A stretch of 11,841 nucleotides of DNA from Candidatus Aenigmatarchaeota archaeon (GCA_003550625.1 PUKU01000073.1:1-11841); one strand, 5' to 3'. Shown: positions 1 to 7,266, counted from the stretch's first letter. Numbers and translations are program-made. Notes: generated from the sequence alone by a model not told the origin.

Positions 1-654
1 CACCCAGCCAGGGACATGCAGGACACATTCTACCTCAAGAACCCCAGTAAAACTGACCTACCCGAAGAAGAAATAGTCGAAGGGGTAAAGGAAGCCCATG
101 AAAAGGGAGTTGGGCAGTCCAGGGGATGGGGATACAAATGGAAGAGGGATGAAGCAAACAAAGCAGTTTTAAGGACGCATACAACTTCTGTGAGCGTCAA
201 GAGCCTCGCCGAAATAGAACCTCCTGCAAAGATATTCACGGTGGATAAGGTATTCCGAAACGAGACTCTGGATTACTCGCATCTGCCTGAGTTCGTCCAG
301 GTAGAGGGAATAGTTGCCGACGAATCAATGAGTTTTGACAACCTGCTCGGATATCTCAGAGAGTTCTACAGGAAGCTTGGGTTTGACAAGGTAAGGTTCA
401 GGCCTGGATACTTTCCTTATACCGAAATGTCTGTGGAGCCGGAGGTATACTTTGAGGAAAAGGACGAGTGGCTTGAGATGGGTGGATCTGGAATATTCAG
501 GTCCGAAGTTACAGAACCACTTGGAATAGAAGTACCGGTCCTAGCATGGGGACTAAGTCTCGAAAGACCTGTGATGTTGAGCCTGGGCATAGATGATATA
601 AGGAACTTTTACTTTGAAAACGATCTCAAACTAATGAAAGAATCGGGGTTTTAG
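1..654 (+). CDS. pheS: Phenylalanyl-tRNA synthetase alpha subunit, 3' part
   Basis: This is the catalytic subunit of the class II alpha2beta2 phenylalanyl-tRNA synthetase, which charges tRNA-Phe in the cytoplasm. The reading frame is open from base 1 and begins HPARDMQDTFYL, a conserved internal PheS segment, so the 5' end lies outside the window. About 217 codons remain, roughly the C-terminal half. Class II motif 2 is visible as VFRNET followed by HLPEFVQVEG (bases 256-306). Motif 3 is WGLSLERPVML followed by GIDDIR (bases 547-603). Motif 3 carries Ser and Pro (GLSLERPVM) where relatives usually have Gly and an aliphatic residue, a small deviation. The gene ends in TAG, with a TAA four codons further on in the same frame. 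pheT starts two bases after the stop, so the two subunits are presumably made from one transcript by coupled translation. Confidence 0.97.
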   Translation, partial: HPARDMQDTFYLKNPSKTDLPEEEIVEGVKEAHEKGVGQSRGWGYKWKRDEANKAVLRTHTTSVSVKSLAEIEPPAKIFTVDKVFRNETLDYSHLPEFVQVEGIVADESMSFDNLLGYLREFYRKLGFDKVRFRPGYFPYTEMSVEPEVYFEEKDEWLEMGGSGIFRSEVTEPLGIEVPVLAWGLSLERPVMLSLGIDDIRNFYFENDLKLMKESGF

Positions 655-656
655 AA

Positions 657-2294
657 ATGGCCGTTGTAACATTTGACAGAAGGGAGCTGAAGGAGCTTAT
701 AGGCAGAAATGTTTCAGACAAGGAACTGGAGAACAGAGTGCCAATGATGGGATGTGATGTAGAAAACGTGACAGATGATGAACTGGAGGTAGAAATATTT
801 CCAAATAGACCCGATCTGCTTTCCGTAGAAGGGTTCGCAAGGAGCTTAAAGCAGTTCCTTGGCGAAGGCGAAGGAGTTGTGGAATATGGTACAACCGAGG
901 GAGAGCTGGAGGTGAAGGTAGACGGTTCTGTAGAAGACGTAAGGCCTTTTATATCCGCAGGAGTTGTGAGGGGAGTGGATGTAGACGAAGACATACTAAG
1001 ATCACTCATGCAAGCTCAAGAAAAGATACATACAACCCTCGGAAGAAAGAGGAGGAAGGTTGCAATAGGTATCCACGACCTGGGAGGCGTAGAAGGTCCC
1101 TTTACATACAAGGCAGTGGAGCCAGAGGAAATTGAGTTCACGCCCCTGGGTTTCAAGGACAAGGTAAACCTACTCCAGATAAAAGAAAAGCATCCAAAGG
1201 GAGAGTATGCAAAAATACTATAGGGAAAGAAAAGGTGGCCTGTGATAACCGACTCGGAAGGTATGGTTCTGAGCTTTCCTCCTGTGATAAACGGAGTCGC
1301 GACAGAGGTCACCGAGGAAACCGAGGATCTATTCATAGATGTAACAGGAACCGACCAGACTGCAGTGGACCAGGCCCTGAACCTCATAACAAGTTTACTT
1401 GCAGAAAGGGGAGGAACTATAGAGACCGTCACAGTAGATGGAAACGTAAAGCCGGAGATGTCCCCGGATCGGATTGAAGTCGACAGGGAATACATAAACA
1501 GGCTTCTGAACCTGGATCTGAGCGATACAGAAGTGCGTGAAAGCCTGAATAGGATGGGTCTGGACTACTCGGAGGGCACTGCCGTTATACCATGTTACCG
1601 CGTGGACGTAATGCATCCAATGGATGTAGTAGAAGACGTTGCTATAGGATATGGATACGAAAACTTCGAACCCAAAATACCGGATGTGCCCGGCATAGGC
1701 AGCTCTGATGAACCAGAGGAGTTCGCGGATAGGTTGAGGGATATTATGATGGGCTTTGGATTCCAGGAAGTAATCAACACCGTCCTCACTAACAAAGAAA
1801 GACAGTTCACAATGATGGAGGAGGATGAAATGGATGTAGTTGAAACAGAAAACCCCCTCTCTGAAAAACACTGCATATGCAGAAGGAAACTCCTACCAGG
1901 CATCCTTGAAGTTTTCAGACAAAATAAACACAGGTCGTATCCCCAAAGAATATTTGAAGTTGGTGACGTGGTTATAACAACTGAAAATGGAGCAGACAAT
2001 GCCAAAAGGATGTCAGCTGCCATAACAGGTAGAAAGGTAAACTATACGGATATCGCATCTATCCTCGACTTTCTGTTAGAATCGCTGGGGATAGATTATA
2101 TTTTGAAGGAGGCAGAGGGCGGTAGGTTCATGGATTCCAGAGGTGCTTATGTTCTACATGGAGATAAAGAGATAGGTTCAATCGGGGAGATCAACCCCGA
2201 GGTGCTTGAAAACTGGAGTCTTGAAAAGCCTGTTGTTTCGTTGGAACTGGATATAGAAAAAGTGATGGAAAGTGCAGATAGTTCCATACTCTAA
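657..2294 (+). CDS. pheT: Phenylalanyl-tRNA synthetase beta subunit, interrupted by an in-frame TAG
   Basis: This is the structural, tRNA-binding and editing subunit of PheRS. The frame from the ATG at 657 runs 188 codons to a TAG at 1221-1223. It then resumes in exactly the same frame, with no missing sequence, to the TAA at 2292-2294. Read through, the product is 545 residues, the usual archaeal PheT length. The N-terminal part has the conserved NRPDLLSVEG (residues 50-59). The amber falls at residue 189, inside the B3/B4 editing region, between EYAKIL and GKKRWPVITDSEG. LSFPPVING (205-213) and the B5-region VMHPMDVVEDVAIGYGY (318-334) follow. The halves may be read as separate frames 657-1223 and 1242-2294 (GTG start, preceded by AGGTG at 1233-1237). 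Possible causes are a sequencing or assembly error, a strain nonsense mutation, suppression of the amber, or a split subunit. Because the subunit is essential, a truly dead gene is the least likely biologically. Confidence 0.93.
1221..1223 (+). other. In-frame amber codon within pheT
   Basis: TAG stands in the position that falls between the YAxLL and RYP-like stretches of archaeal PheT. Both flanks are conserved and in the same frame, so this is a single-codon interruption and not a frameshift. TAG is one base from GAG, AAG and CAG, charged or polar codons that would fit such a loop. A GTG at 1242 and an ATG at 1263 (after GGAAGGT) could serve for reinitiation. Confidence 0.95.
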
Positions 2295-3064
2295 GATCTA
2301 AAGATCCTGGACAGCCTACTTAGAATTCCGCCCCTTTTGTACTCTATGTTCAGGTCTTCTGACGTTACCTTGGAAGCTAGTTCTCTTAGTGCGTGGCTTG
2401 CTGGGGTATGTGGATCGTGGTGAACAACGGGTTTTTTCATTGCAACTGCTTCAGGTACCTTCTTATCATACGGTATCTTACTCAAAACAGGAATTCCATC
2501 AAGCATCTCGCTTACCTCCTCTTCGTTGAGCTCCTCCCTTGAACCGGTGTGGTGATTTATCACGGCGCCTATAACATCTACTCCCATGTCCTCTGCAAGG
2601 TTCTTTGTCTTCAGTACATCAGTAAGTGAGGGCATGTTTGGTTGTGTGACAAGTATAAGCTCGTCGGAGGCTTCAAGGTTTGATATAGTTTCCTGACCAA
2701 GCCCTGCTGGAGTATCCAAGAGAACCATCTCTGTTTCTCCAAAAAGCTCCTGTATGGCAACTGGAAGATATCTCGAGTCGGTGCCCTCCATATCACCTAT
2801 TCCTAATCCGGAAGGAACGACCTTAACGCCCGACGGATGGACGTACATAGCCTCGGGCATTATTGCATTGTTCTTAAGAACATCGTGTAGTGTAACAGGA
2901 TAAAGTGGTATTCCAAGGTGCAATGATAGGTTTGGTGTCGTGAGGTTACCGTCTACAAGTGTAACATTCTTTCCTGCCTCTGTTAATATAGCACCTAGAT
3001 TGGAAACAACTGTGGTCTTTCCAACTCCTCCCTTTCCAGAAGCTACCGACAATACCCTCGACAT
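2291..3064 (-). CDS. MinD/ParA-family (SIMIBI class) ATPase
   Basis: This is a 257-residue P-loop ATPase of the MinD/ParA type, which positions proteins or DNA at membranes or surfaces by an ATP-driven dimer switch. The deviant Walker A is GKGGVGKTT (residues 10-18), with the signature lysine at 11 and the P-loop lysine at 16. The switch I-like segment VDGNLTTPNLSLHLG (37-51) and the Walker B-type LLDTPAG (115-121) are also present. The last 12 residues, ILSRLSRIFRS and neighbours (246-257), form a short basic amphipathic helix like the membrane-targeting tail of MinD. The partner is unknown. ftsZ is 4 kb away on the other strand, so a cell-division role is only a guess. The start at 3064 fits a leaderless transcript: a TATA-like box lies about 28 bases before it and no clear ribosome site is seen. 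The gene converges with pheT and the two stops overlap in the four bases CTAA (2291-2294). The specific archaeal MinD subgroup cannot be fixed from sequence alone. Confidence 0.9.
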   Translation of the reverse strand: MSRVLSVASGKGGVGKTTVVSNLGAILTEAGKNVTLVDGNLTTPNLSLHLGIPLYPVTLHDVLKNNAIMPEAMYVHPSGVKVVPSGLGIGDMEGTDSRYLPVAIQELFGETEMVLLDTPAGLGQETISNLEASDELILVTQPNMPSLTDVLKTKNLAEDMGVDVIGAVINHHTGSREELNEEEVSEMLDGIPVLSKIPYDKKVPEAVAMKKPVVHHDPHTPASHALRELASKVTSEDLNIEYKRGGILSRLSRIFRS

Positions 3065-3085
3065 ATTCCCCAGGCTACAGTTTGT

Positions 3086-3100
3086 TTCTTATAAATTTAA
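3086..3100 (-). promoter_or_regulatory. Probable promoter of the MinD-like ATPase gene
   Basis: On the minus strand this reads TTAAATTTATAAGAA, an archaeal TATA-like box. Its centre is about 28 bases before the ATG at 3064, so transcription would start at or next to the start codon (leaderless mRNA). The box lies between the tRNA 3' end and the gene, giving the ATPase gene its own promoter even if the tRNA transcript also reads into it. Confidence 0.5.
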
Positions 3101-3114
3101 AGGTTTTGTTCTGA

Positions 3115-3192
3115 TGGCGGACGCGGTGGGATTTGAACCCACGACTCCTGGCTTAGAAGGCCAGTGCTCTGTCCAGACTGAGCTACGCGCCC
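3115..3192 (-). tRNA. tRNA-Arg (anticodon UCU), CCA encoded
   Basis: This folds as a complete cloverleaf on the minus strand. The acceptor stem GGGCGCG pairs with CGCGTCC (one G-U). The D arm is GCTC/GAGC around a 10-base loop. The anticodon stem CTGGC/GCCAG encloses loop CTTCTAA, so the anticodon is TCT, reading AGA (and possibly AGG). The variable region is 5 bases. The T arm GTGGG/CCCAC has loop TTCAAAT. The discriminator is G at 3118 and the terminal CCA is encoded at 3115-3117. The mature body without CCA is 75 bases and no intron is present. AGA and AGG are the main Arg codons in the neighbouring genes, which fits a well-used tRNA. Confidence 0.97.
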
Positions 3193-3217
3193 ACAGGACT
3201 AAAGTTTACCGGGTTAA

Positions 3218-3228
3218 CTTATATATTT
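3218..3228 (-). promoter_or_regulatory. TATA box for tRNA-Arg
   Basis: On the minus strand the sequence reads AAATATATAAG, an excellent archaeal TATA box, preceded by the purine-rich GAAGT resembling a TFB recognition element. Its centre lies about 31 bases before the tRNA 5' end at 3192, predicting a leader of only a few bases. Confidence 0.7.
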
Positions 3229-3248
3229 ACTTCCGGATAACGATAAAG

Positions 3249-3258
3249 CTTTATAAAT
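3249..3258 (+). promoter_or_regulatory. TATA box for the small membrane ORF
   Basis: CTTTATAAAT, preceded by the A-rich CGATAAAG, is a strong archaeal TATA box pointing rightward, back to back with the tRNA promoter. The expected start of transcription about 26 bases on (near 3280) falls at the two in-frame ATGs at 3275 and 3287, so the transcript would be leaderless or nearly so. Confidence 0.6.
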
Positions 3259-3274
3259 ACCACTTACAATACCT

Positions 3275-3373
3275 ATGGACGGTAGTATGGAAAAGGACAG
3301 AAAGTTTGGCAAGGAAGAGGTCCTGTGTCTCTCGTCAGGCATGGTCCTGCTTCTACTTGTGTTACTGGTTTAG
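3275..3373 (+). CDS. Possible small single-span membrane protein (32 aa)
   Basis: A short open frame encodes 32 residues from the ATG at 3275, or 28 from the in-frame ATG at 3287, which better fits the predicted transcription start. The N-terminal half is charged (MEKDRKFGKEEV) and the C-terminal half is strongly hydrophobic (CLSSGMVLLLLVLLV). This would make a tail-anchored or single-span micro-protein with a cytoplasmic charged head. It has a TATA box at the right distance upstream and a T-rich tract after its TAG stop, so it looks like a complete small transcription unit. I recognise no family. It is too short to be Sec61-beta/SecG, and secE is found elsewhere in the window. It could be a chance frame, but promoter, hydrophobic design and terminator-like tract together favour a gene. 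Reading past TAG would add only 11 residues. Confidence 0.5.
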   Translation: MDGSMEKDRKFGKEEVLCLSSGMVLLLLVLLV

Positions 3374-3386
3374 AAACCAACCAAAC

Positions 3387-3416
3387 ATTATTTCTTTAAT
3401 TCTTTTTAATTTTAAA
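3387..3416 (+). terminator. T-rich tract: likely terminator, overlapping leuS promoter
   Basis: This stretch holds several T runs (TTTCTTT, TTCTTTTT, TTTT) on the plus strand just after the small membrane ORF. It resembles archaeal U-tract termination, with no stem-loop. Its right part also serves as the AT-rich element before leuS. Confidence 0.4.
3404..3416 (+). promoter_or_regulatory. Probable leuS promoter
   Basis: TTTTAATTTTAAA is a TATA-like element ending 26 bases before the leuS ATG at 3442. It would place the transcription start at or a few bases before that codon. No convincing ribosome site precedes leuS, which agrees with a leaderless message. Confidence 0.4.
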
Positions 3417-3441
3417 CTACAACTGTAAAGGGTCGGATACC

Positions 3442-6291
3442 ATGGATTCTGAAAAGTTCAAGGACATAGAAAAGAAATGGCAGAAAAGATGGGATGAAGC
3501 AGGTATATTTGAGGCCGATGCCGACAAGGACAGAGAAAAGTTCTTTCTTGCACACGCATATCCCTATCCATCAGGACCAACTCACCACGGCCATGCCAGA
3601 GCATACCTCTTCGACGATGCAATAGCCCGCTACAAAAGGATGAAAGGTTTCAATGTCCTATACCCAATGGGATGGCACTGCACAGGAAACCCTGCCATGA
3701 TCAAGGCCGAAAAAATCAGGAAAGGGGACAGAGATACAATAGATAAACTCAAGGAAGCGGGTGTTCCCGAGAGGGAGGTCAAAAAGTTGAAGGATCCATA
3801 CAGATACGTACGTTTCTTCGCCACCGAATCAGATCTGAGCTACAAGAACTGTCTGAAAACGGTAGGCTGCTCGATAGACTGGCGCCGAGAGTTCATGACC
3901 ATCGACGACACCTACAAGAAGTTCATACAGTGGCAGTACTCCCGTTTAAGGAAACTCGGATACGTCCAACAGAAGGAGTATCCTGTTATCTGGTGTCCCG
4001 AGCAGGAGATGCCTCTGGGAGACAACGACGTTGAGGACGAGTCACAGGGCGCAGAGGCAGAGGAATATGTTGCATACAAGTTCATGGTCGAGGAAGACGG
4101 AGAGGAAATCTTGCTCCCCGCTGCCACGCTTAGACCAGAGACTATATACGGAGTTACAAATATGTTCCTCAATCCGGGGCTGGACTACGTGGTTGCCGAC
4201 GTAGGCAACGAAAGATGGCTCCTAAGTCAGGAGGCATACGAGAAGATGGGATACCAGAGAGAGGACGTGTCACTTGTAGAGGAGTTCTCCGTAGAGGACA
4301 TAATAGGCAAATACTGCAAGAATCCAGTTACAGAAAAGGATATTATAATACTGCCTGCCGATTTTGTCAAGGGCGATTCTGCTACTGGAGTTGTAATGTC
4401 AGTTCCTGCCCATGCACCATACGACCACATCGCCATAAAGGAGCTTAAGAAGAGGGAGGATGTTCTAAAGAAGTACAACATAGACACAAAGGATCTGGAC
4501 TTCGACTACATAAGCCTCATAGATCTCGAAGGATACGGGAAGTATCCTGCGGTAGAAATCGCTGATGAAATGGGGATAGAGGATATGAATGAAGAAAGGC
4601 TTGAAGAGGCCACCAAAGAGGTATACCGCAAGGAGTTCCACAAGGGTACCCTGAGTGAAAACACCGGTTACCCTGGAAAGAAGATCGACGAGATCAAGGA
4701 CAAGGTAAAGGAGGATATGTTGGCGAGAGATTTGGCCGAGATATACTACGATACCAACAAACCAATTGTCTGTAAGTGCGGCGCAATGGGAGTAGTAAAG
4801 CTTGTGGACGACCAGTGGTTCCTCAGATACTCTGACCGCGAGTGGAAGGACATTTCACTTGATCTACTGAACCGGGCCACTGTAATACCAGACAAGTACC
4901 GCAAGGAGCTGAACTACTATCTTGATGAATGGATGGGCGACAAGCCATGCGCACGGAAAAAGACACTGGGCACAGAACTACCATTTGACAAAAACTGGAT
5001 GGTCGAACCTCTATCAGACTCGACGGTCTACATGGCATACTATACTATAGCTAAGACCATAAACCAGAAAAAAATAGAAGCAGAGGATCTTGACAGCTCC
5101 GTGTTCGACTACGTGTTCTGGGGCAAGGGAGATCCAAAAAAATGTAAAATGGAAGAGGATGTTCTGGGGGAAATGCGTGAGGAGTTTCTCTACTGGTATC
5201 CAATAGATATGCGGATAGCAGGAACAGAACATCTTTCCAACCACCTTTCGTTTATGATATTCCACCACGCAGCACTGTTTGATGAAGACAGGTGGCCAAG
5301 GGGTATTACAATCCACGGTATGGTACTGGATGAGAATGGAAACAAGGTGTCGGCCTCCAAGGGCAACGGATACAGTATGAAAGAGATTGCAAAGGGAGGG
5401 GTGGTGGATGCCATGAGGATTGGGATGTACGCTAAATCCAGTCCATGGGACGATATAAAGTTCGGGAAGAAGGAGGTCGACAGAACCATAGAGAACGTTT
5501 CATCCCGGTTCCAGAAGATGGTAAGGTACGTGGACATGGTCAAGGAAGCACCAGAGGGCAAAGAAGACGTGTTTGACCGCTGGATAGTTTCCAAGATGCA
5601 CAGACATATTAAGAAAACGGAGGATGCCATGGAAAGGCTGGAGCTCATGGAAGCGGTTAACCACTCCTTTTACGGAGCATTCAACGATATCAAGAAATAT
5701 ATAAACAAAAAAGACAGCCCTAACCGCAAGGTACTGGAAGAAGTGATCGGAATATGGATAAGAATACTTGCTCCGTTTGCACCCCATCTATGTGAAGAAC
5801 TCTGGGAGAAAATAGGCGGCGAAGGTTTTGTATCAGTTGCAGAGTGGCCCCGCTCGGACAGTGATGCCATAGACAGAGTCGCGGAGAAGGAAGTGGAACT
5901 TGGAGATATGGTAGAAGATGACATCAGAGAAATCAAGGATATAACCGGCATGGACAGACTGGAACAGATAAGGATAGTGGTCTCGGCAGAGTGGAAATGG
6001 AAGATGAGAACTGCAGTTGAGGAGGGTAAGGATCTTTCGGAACTCATGGAGAAGGACATGTTTCGGAGACAGGGTAAAGTAGCAGCCCGTTACTTCCAGG
6101 AACTCAAAGAAGAGCACCAAATAGAGGAGCTGATGGACGTCGATGAAGAACTCCAAGCACTGGAAGAAATGAAGGGCCGGTTCGAAGAGACGTTTGGAGC
6201 CAAGGTGGTCATAGAAAGAGAGGAGGAAAGCCAGGAGGACAAGGCAGCCAAGGCAAGGCCTGGTAAACCCGCGATAGTTCTCAAGGACTAG
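3442..6291 (+). CDS. leuS: Leucyl-tRNA synthetase, archaeal/eukaryotic type
   Basis: This is a class I synthetase that charges tRNA-Leu and edits misactivated amino acids. It is 949 residues, normal for archaeal LeuRS. The HIGH-type site is HHGH (48-51) within PYPSGPTHHGHAR. The CP1 editing domain shows the threonine-rich LPAATLRPETIYGVTN and later GVVMSVPAHAPYDH. CxCGAMGV with QWFLRY follows, then the anticodon-binding region. The end reads ARPGKPAIVLKD, as in archaeal LeuRS tails. The KMSKS loop reads KVSAS (635-639, in NKVSASKGN), so the second, usually catalytic lysine is Ala, although a lysine follows at 640. The start at 3442 gives the expected N-terminus and a promoter-like element lies 26 bases upstream. 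It ends in TAG, with a second in-frame stop (TAA) five codons on. It is probably a single-gene unit, since the FKBP gene downstream has its own TATA box. Confidence 0.98.
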   Translation: MDSEKFKDIEKKWQKRWDEAGIFEADADKDREKFFLAHAYPYPSGPTHHGHARAYLFDDAIARYKRMKGFNVLYPMGWHCTGNPAMIKAEKIRKGDRDTIDKLKEAGVPEREVKKLKDPYRYVRFFATESDLSYKNCLKTVGCSIDWRREFMTIDDTYKKFIQWQYSRLRKLGYVQQKEYPVIWCPEQEMPLGDNDVEDESQGAEAEEYVAYKFMVEEDGEEILLPAATLRPETIYGVTNMFLNPGLDYVVADVGNERWLLSQEAYEKMGYQREDVSLVEEFSVEDIIGKYCKNPVTEKDIIILPADFVKGDSATGVVMSVPAHAPYDHIAIKELKKREDVLKKYNIDTKDLDFDYISLIDLEGYGKYPAVEIADEMGIEDMNEERLEEATKEVYRKEFHKGTLSENTGYPGKKIDEIKDKVKEDMLARDLAEIYYDTNKPIVCKCGAMGVVKLVDDQWFLRYSDREWKDISLDLLNRATVIPDKYRKELNYYLDEWMGDKPCARKKTLGTELPFDKNWMVEPLSDSTVYMAYYTIAKTINQKKIEAEDLDSSVFDYVFWGKGDPKKCKMEEDVLGEMREEFLYWYPIDMRIAGTEHLSNHLSFMIFHHAALFDEDRWPRGITIHGMVLDENGNKVSASKGNGYSMKEIAKGGVVDAMRIGMYAKSSPWDDIKFGKKEVDRTIENVSSRFQKMVRYVDMVKEAPEGKEDVFDRWIVSKMHRHIKKTEDAMERLELMEAVNHSFYGAFNDIKKYINKKDSPNRKVLEEVIGIWIRILAPFAPHLCEELWEKIGGEGFVSVAEWPRSDSDAIDRVAEKEVELGDMVEDDIREIKDITGMDRLEQIRIVVSAEWKWKMRTAVEEGKDLSELMEKDMFRRQGKVAARYFQELKEEHQIEELMDVDEELQALEEMKGRFEETFGAKVVIEREEESQEDKAAKARPGKPAIVLKD

Positions 6292-6298
6292 GATAAGC

Positions 6299-6307
6299 TT
6301 TTATAAG
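6299..6307 (+). promoter_or_regulatory. TATA box for the FKBP gene
   Basis: TTTTATAAG begins eight bases after the leuS stop. Its centre is about 33 bases before the preferred ATG at 6336, predicting a leader of about 7 bases that just includes the GTGAT ribosome site at 6328-6332. Confidence 0.6.
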
Positions 6308-6335
6308 TTTAGGACCTGTATTCTTGTGTGATAAT

Positions 6336-7013
6336 ATGGAGGATGGAGATGTTGTAGTTATAGACTACACCGGAAGGATAAAGGAATCAGGAGAGCTATT
6401 TGATACAACTTTGAAGGATGTTGCTGAGGAAGAAGGAGCTGTGAATGAAAACGCAAAATACGAGCCCATAAAGATACTAATAGGCGGAGAAATGGTAGTA
6501 GGAGGACTGGAGGAGGCCGTGCGGGATATGGAGGTAGGTGAAAAAAGAAAGATAGAGGTCCCACCCGAAAAAGCATTTGGAGGAAGGGACGGGGATCTCA
6601 TAAAAACTTTTTCTGAAAGCAAGTTCAAAAACCAGGACATGAACCCGTATCCTGGGATGCGCGTAACCCTTGATGGTCAGGTTGGAAGAATACTGTCCGT
6701 AAACTCGGGCCGTGTAAGGGTAGATCTGAACCATCCCCTGTCCGGAAGAACTCTGGACTACGAGGTAGAGGTCAAGGAGAAGGTCGAGGATCCTGAGGAG
6801 GAGGTAAAGGCTGTAGTTCAACACTACCTCGGCGAAGAGGTGGAAGTAGAGGTAGAGGACAAAGAGGCAAATGTAACGATACCAGAGGGAATAAACGATG
6901 ATGTAGTTGATCAACTCAGGAAAAAGGTACTTGCTATCAAAGACTTGGAGGAGGCTGTGTTCGAGGAGGAAGATGTAGATGAACCTGAAAAAGAAGATAA
7001 AGAATCTGAGTAG
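6336..7013 (+). CDS. FKBP-type peptidyl-prolyl isomerase, long SlyD-like form
   Basis: This is a cytoplasmic prolyl isomerase and chaperone, 225 residues long. The FKBP fold is seen in VVVIDYTGRI (residues 6-15), ELFDTT (20-25) and IGGEMVVGGLEEAVRDMEVGE. Then come PPEKAFGGRD and a SlyD-type insert-in-flap domain, ending PGMRVTL...VDLNHPLSGRTLDYEVEV. About 75 further residues form the extra C-terminal domain of the long archaeal FKBPs, finishing in a very acidic tail. I chose the ATG at 6336 over the in-frame TTG at 6324 because GTGAT lies three bases before it and the protein then starts MEDGDVVV, as in relatives. It ends in TAG. The next gene starts inside its last 35 bases, implying coupled expression. 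Confidence 0.95.
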   Translation: MEDGDVVVIDYTGRIKESGELFDTTLKDVAEEEGAVNENAKYEPIKILIGGEMVVGGLEEAVRDMEVGEKRKIEVPPEKAFGGRDGDLIKTFSESKFKNQDMNPYPGMRVTLDGQVGRILSVNSGRVRVDLNHPLSGRTLDYEVEVKEKVEDPEEEVKAVVQHYLGEEVEVEVEDKEANVTIPEGINDDVVDQLRKKVLAIKDLEEAVFEEEDVDEPEKEDKESE

Positions 7014-7266
7014 AAAAGAAAAGGCTGTGGTTGCATTCTGGGTAGTTTTTTTTATAATTCTTACATTCCACTCTCTGAGATTTCCACAGAGTGAGCTCGA
7101 ACAAAACTGTGCAGAGTTTACACGCAAAAATGGATGCTACATGTCCGAGGAAGAGATTGTTGAACTTGAATCAGGCGGAAGGCTGATGGAACTTGTTGAA
7201 GGCACTCCCTTTGAAGATCCAAAAGAAGCATGTGGTTGCGTCACATATAACATAACGGATCTCTGA
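6979..7266 (+). CDS. Small membrane-anchored protein with four cysteines, unknown function
   Basis: This 95-residue protein is not one I recognise. The N-terminus is basic (MNLKKKIKNLSRKEK). One membrane span follows at about residues 16-31 (KAVVAFWVVFFIILTF). The remaining 64 residues are probably outside the cell, with positive-inside topology. They contain Cys44, Cys53, Cys85 and Cys87, the last two as CGC. Four cysteines in a small outward-facing domain suggest two disulfides, a metal or cluster site, or redox activity. A CxC pair next to a prolyl isomerase gene would suit an oxidative folding role, but that is inference. It overlaps the FKBP gene by 35 bases in another frame. The first ATG gives the basic leader. 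A later in-frame GTG (7027) would start inside the membrane span and is less likely. It ends in TGA. Confidence 0.75.
   Translation: MNLKKKIKNLSRKEKAVVAFWVVFFIILTFHSLRFPQSELEQNCAEFTRKNGCYMSEEEIVELESGGRLMELVEGTPFEDPKEACGCVTYNITDL

Noticed and set aside
1235..1477. An 80-codon frame starting just after the pheT amber, which could suggest a frameshift.
   Set aside because: It is in another frame and its translation has no PheT likeness. The original frame continues with clear PheT sequence right after the TAG.
3115..3192. The tRNA gene as an integration site for a mobile element.
   Set aside because: No duplicate of the tRNA 3' end is seen nearby and no integrase gene is next to it.
2940..3428. 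A 162-codon plus-strand frame running across the MinD-like gene start, the tRNA and the micro-protein region.
   Set aside because: It crosses a complete tRNA gene and several promoters. Its composition is a shadow of features on the other strand or in another frame.
6324..6335. A TTG start for the FKBP gene.
   Set aside because: The ATG at 6336 has a ribosome site three bases upstream and gives the expected N-terminus.
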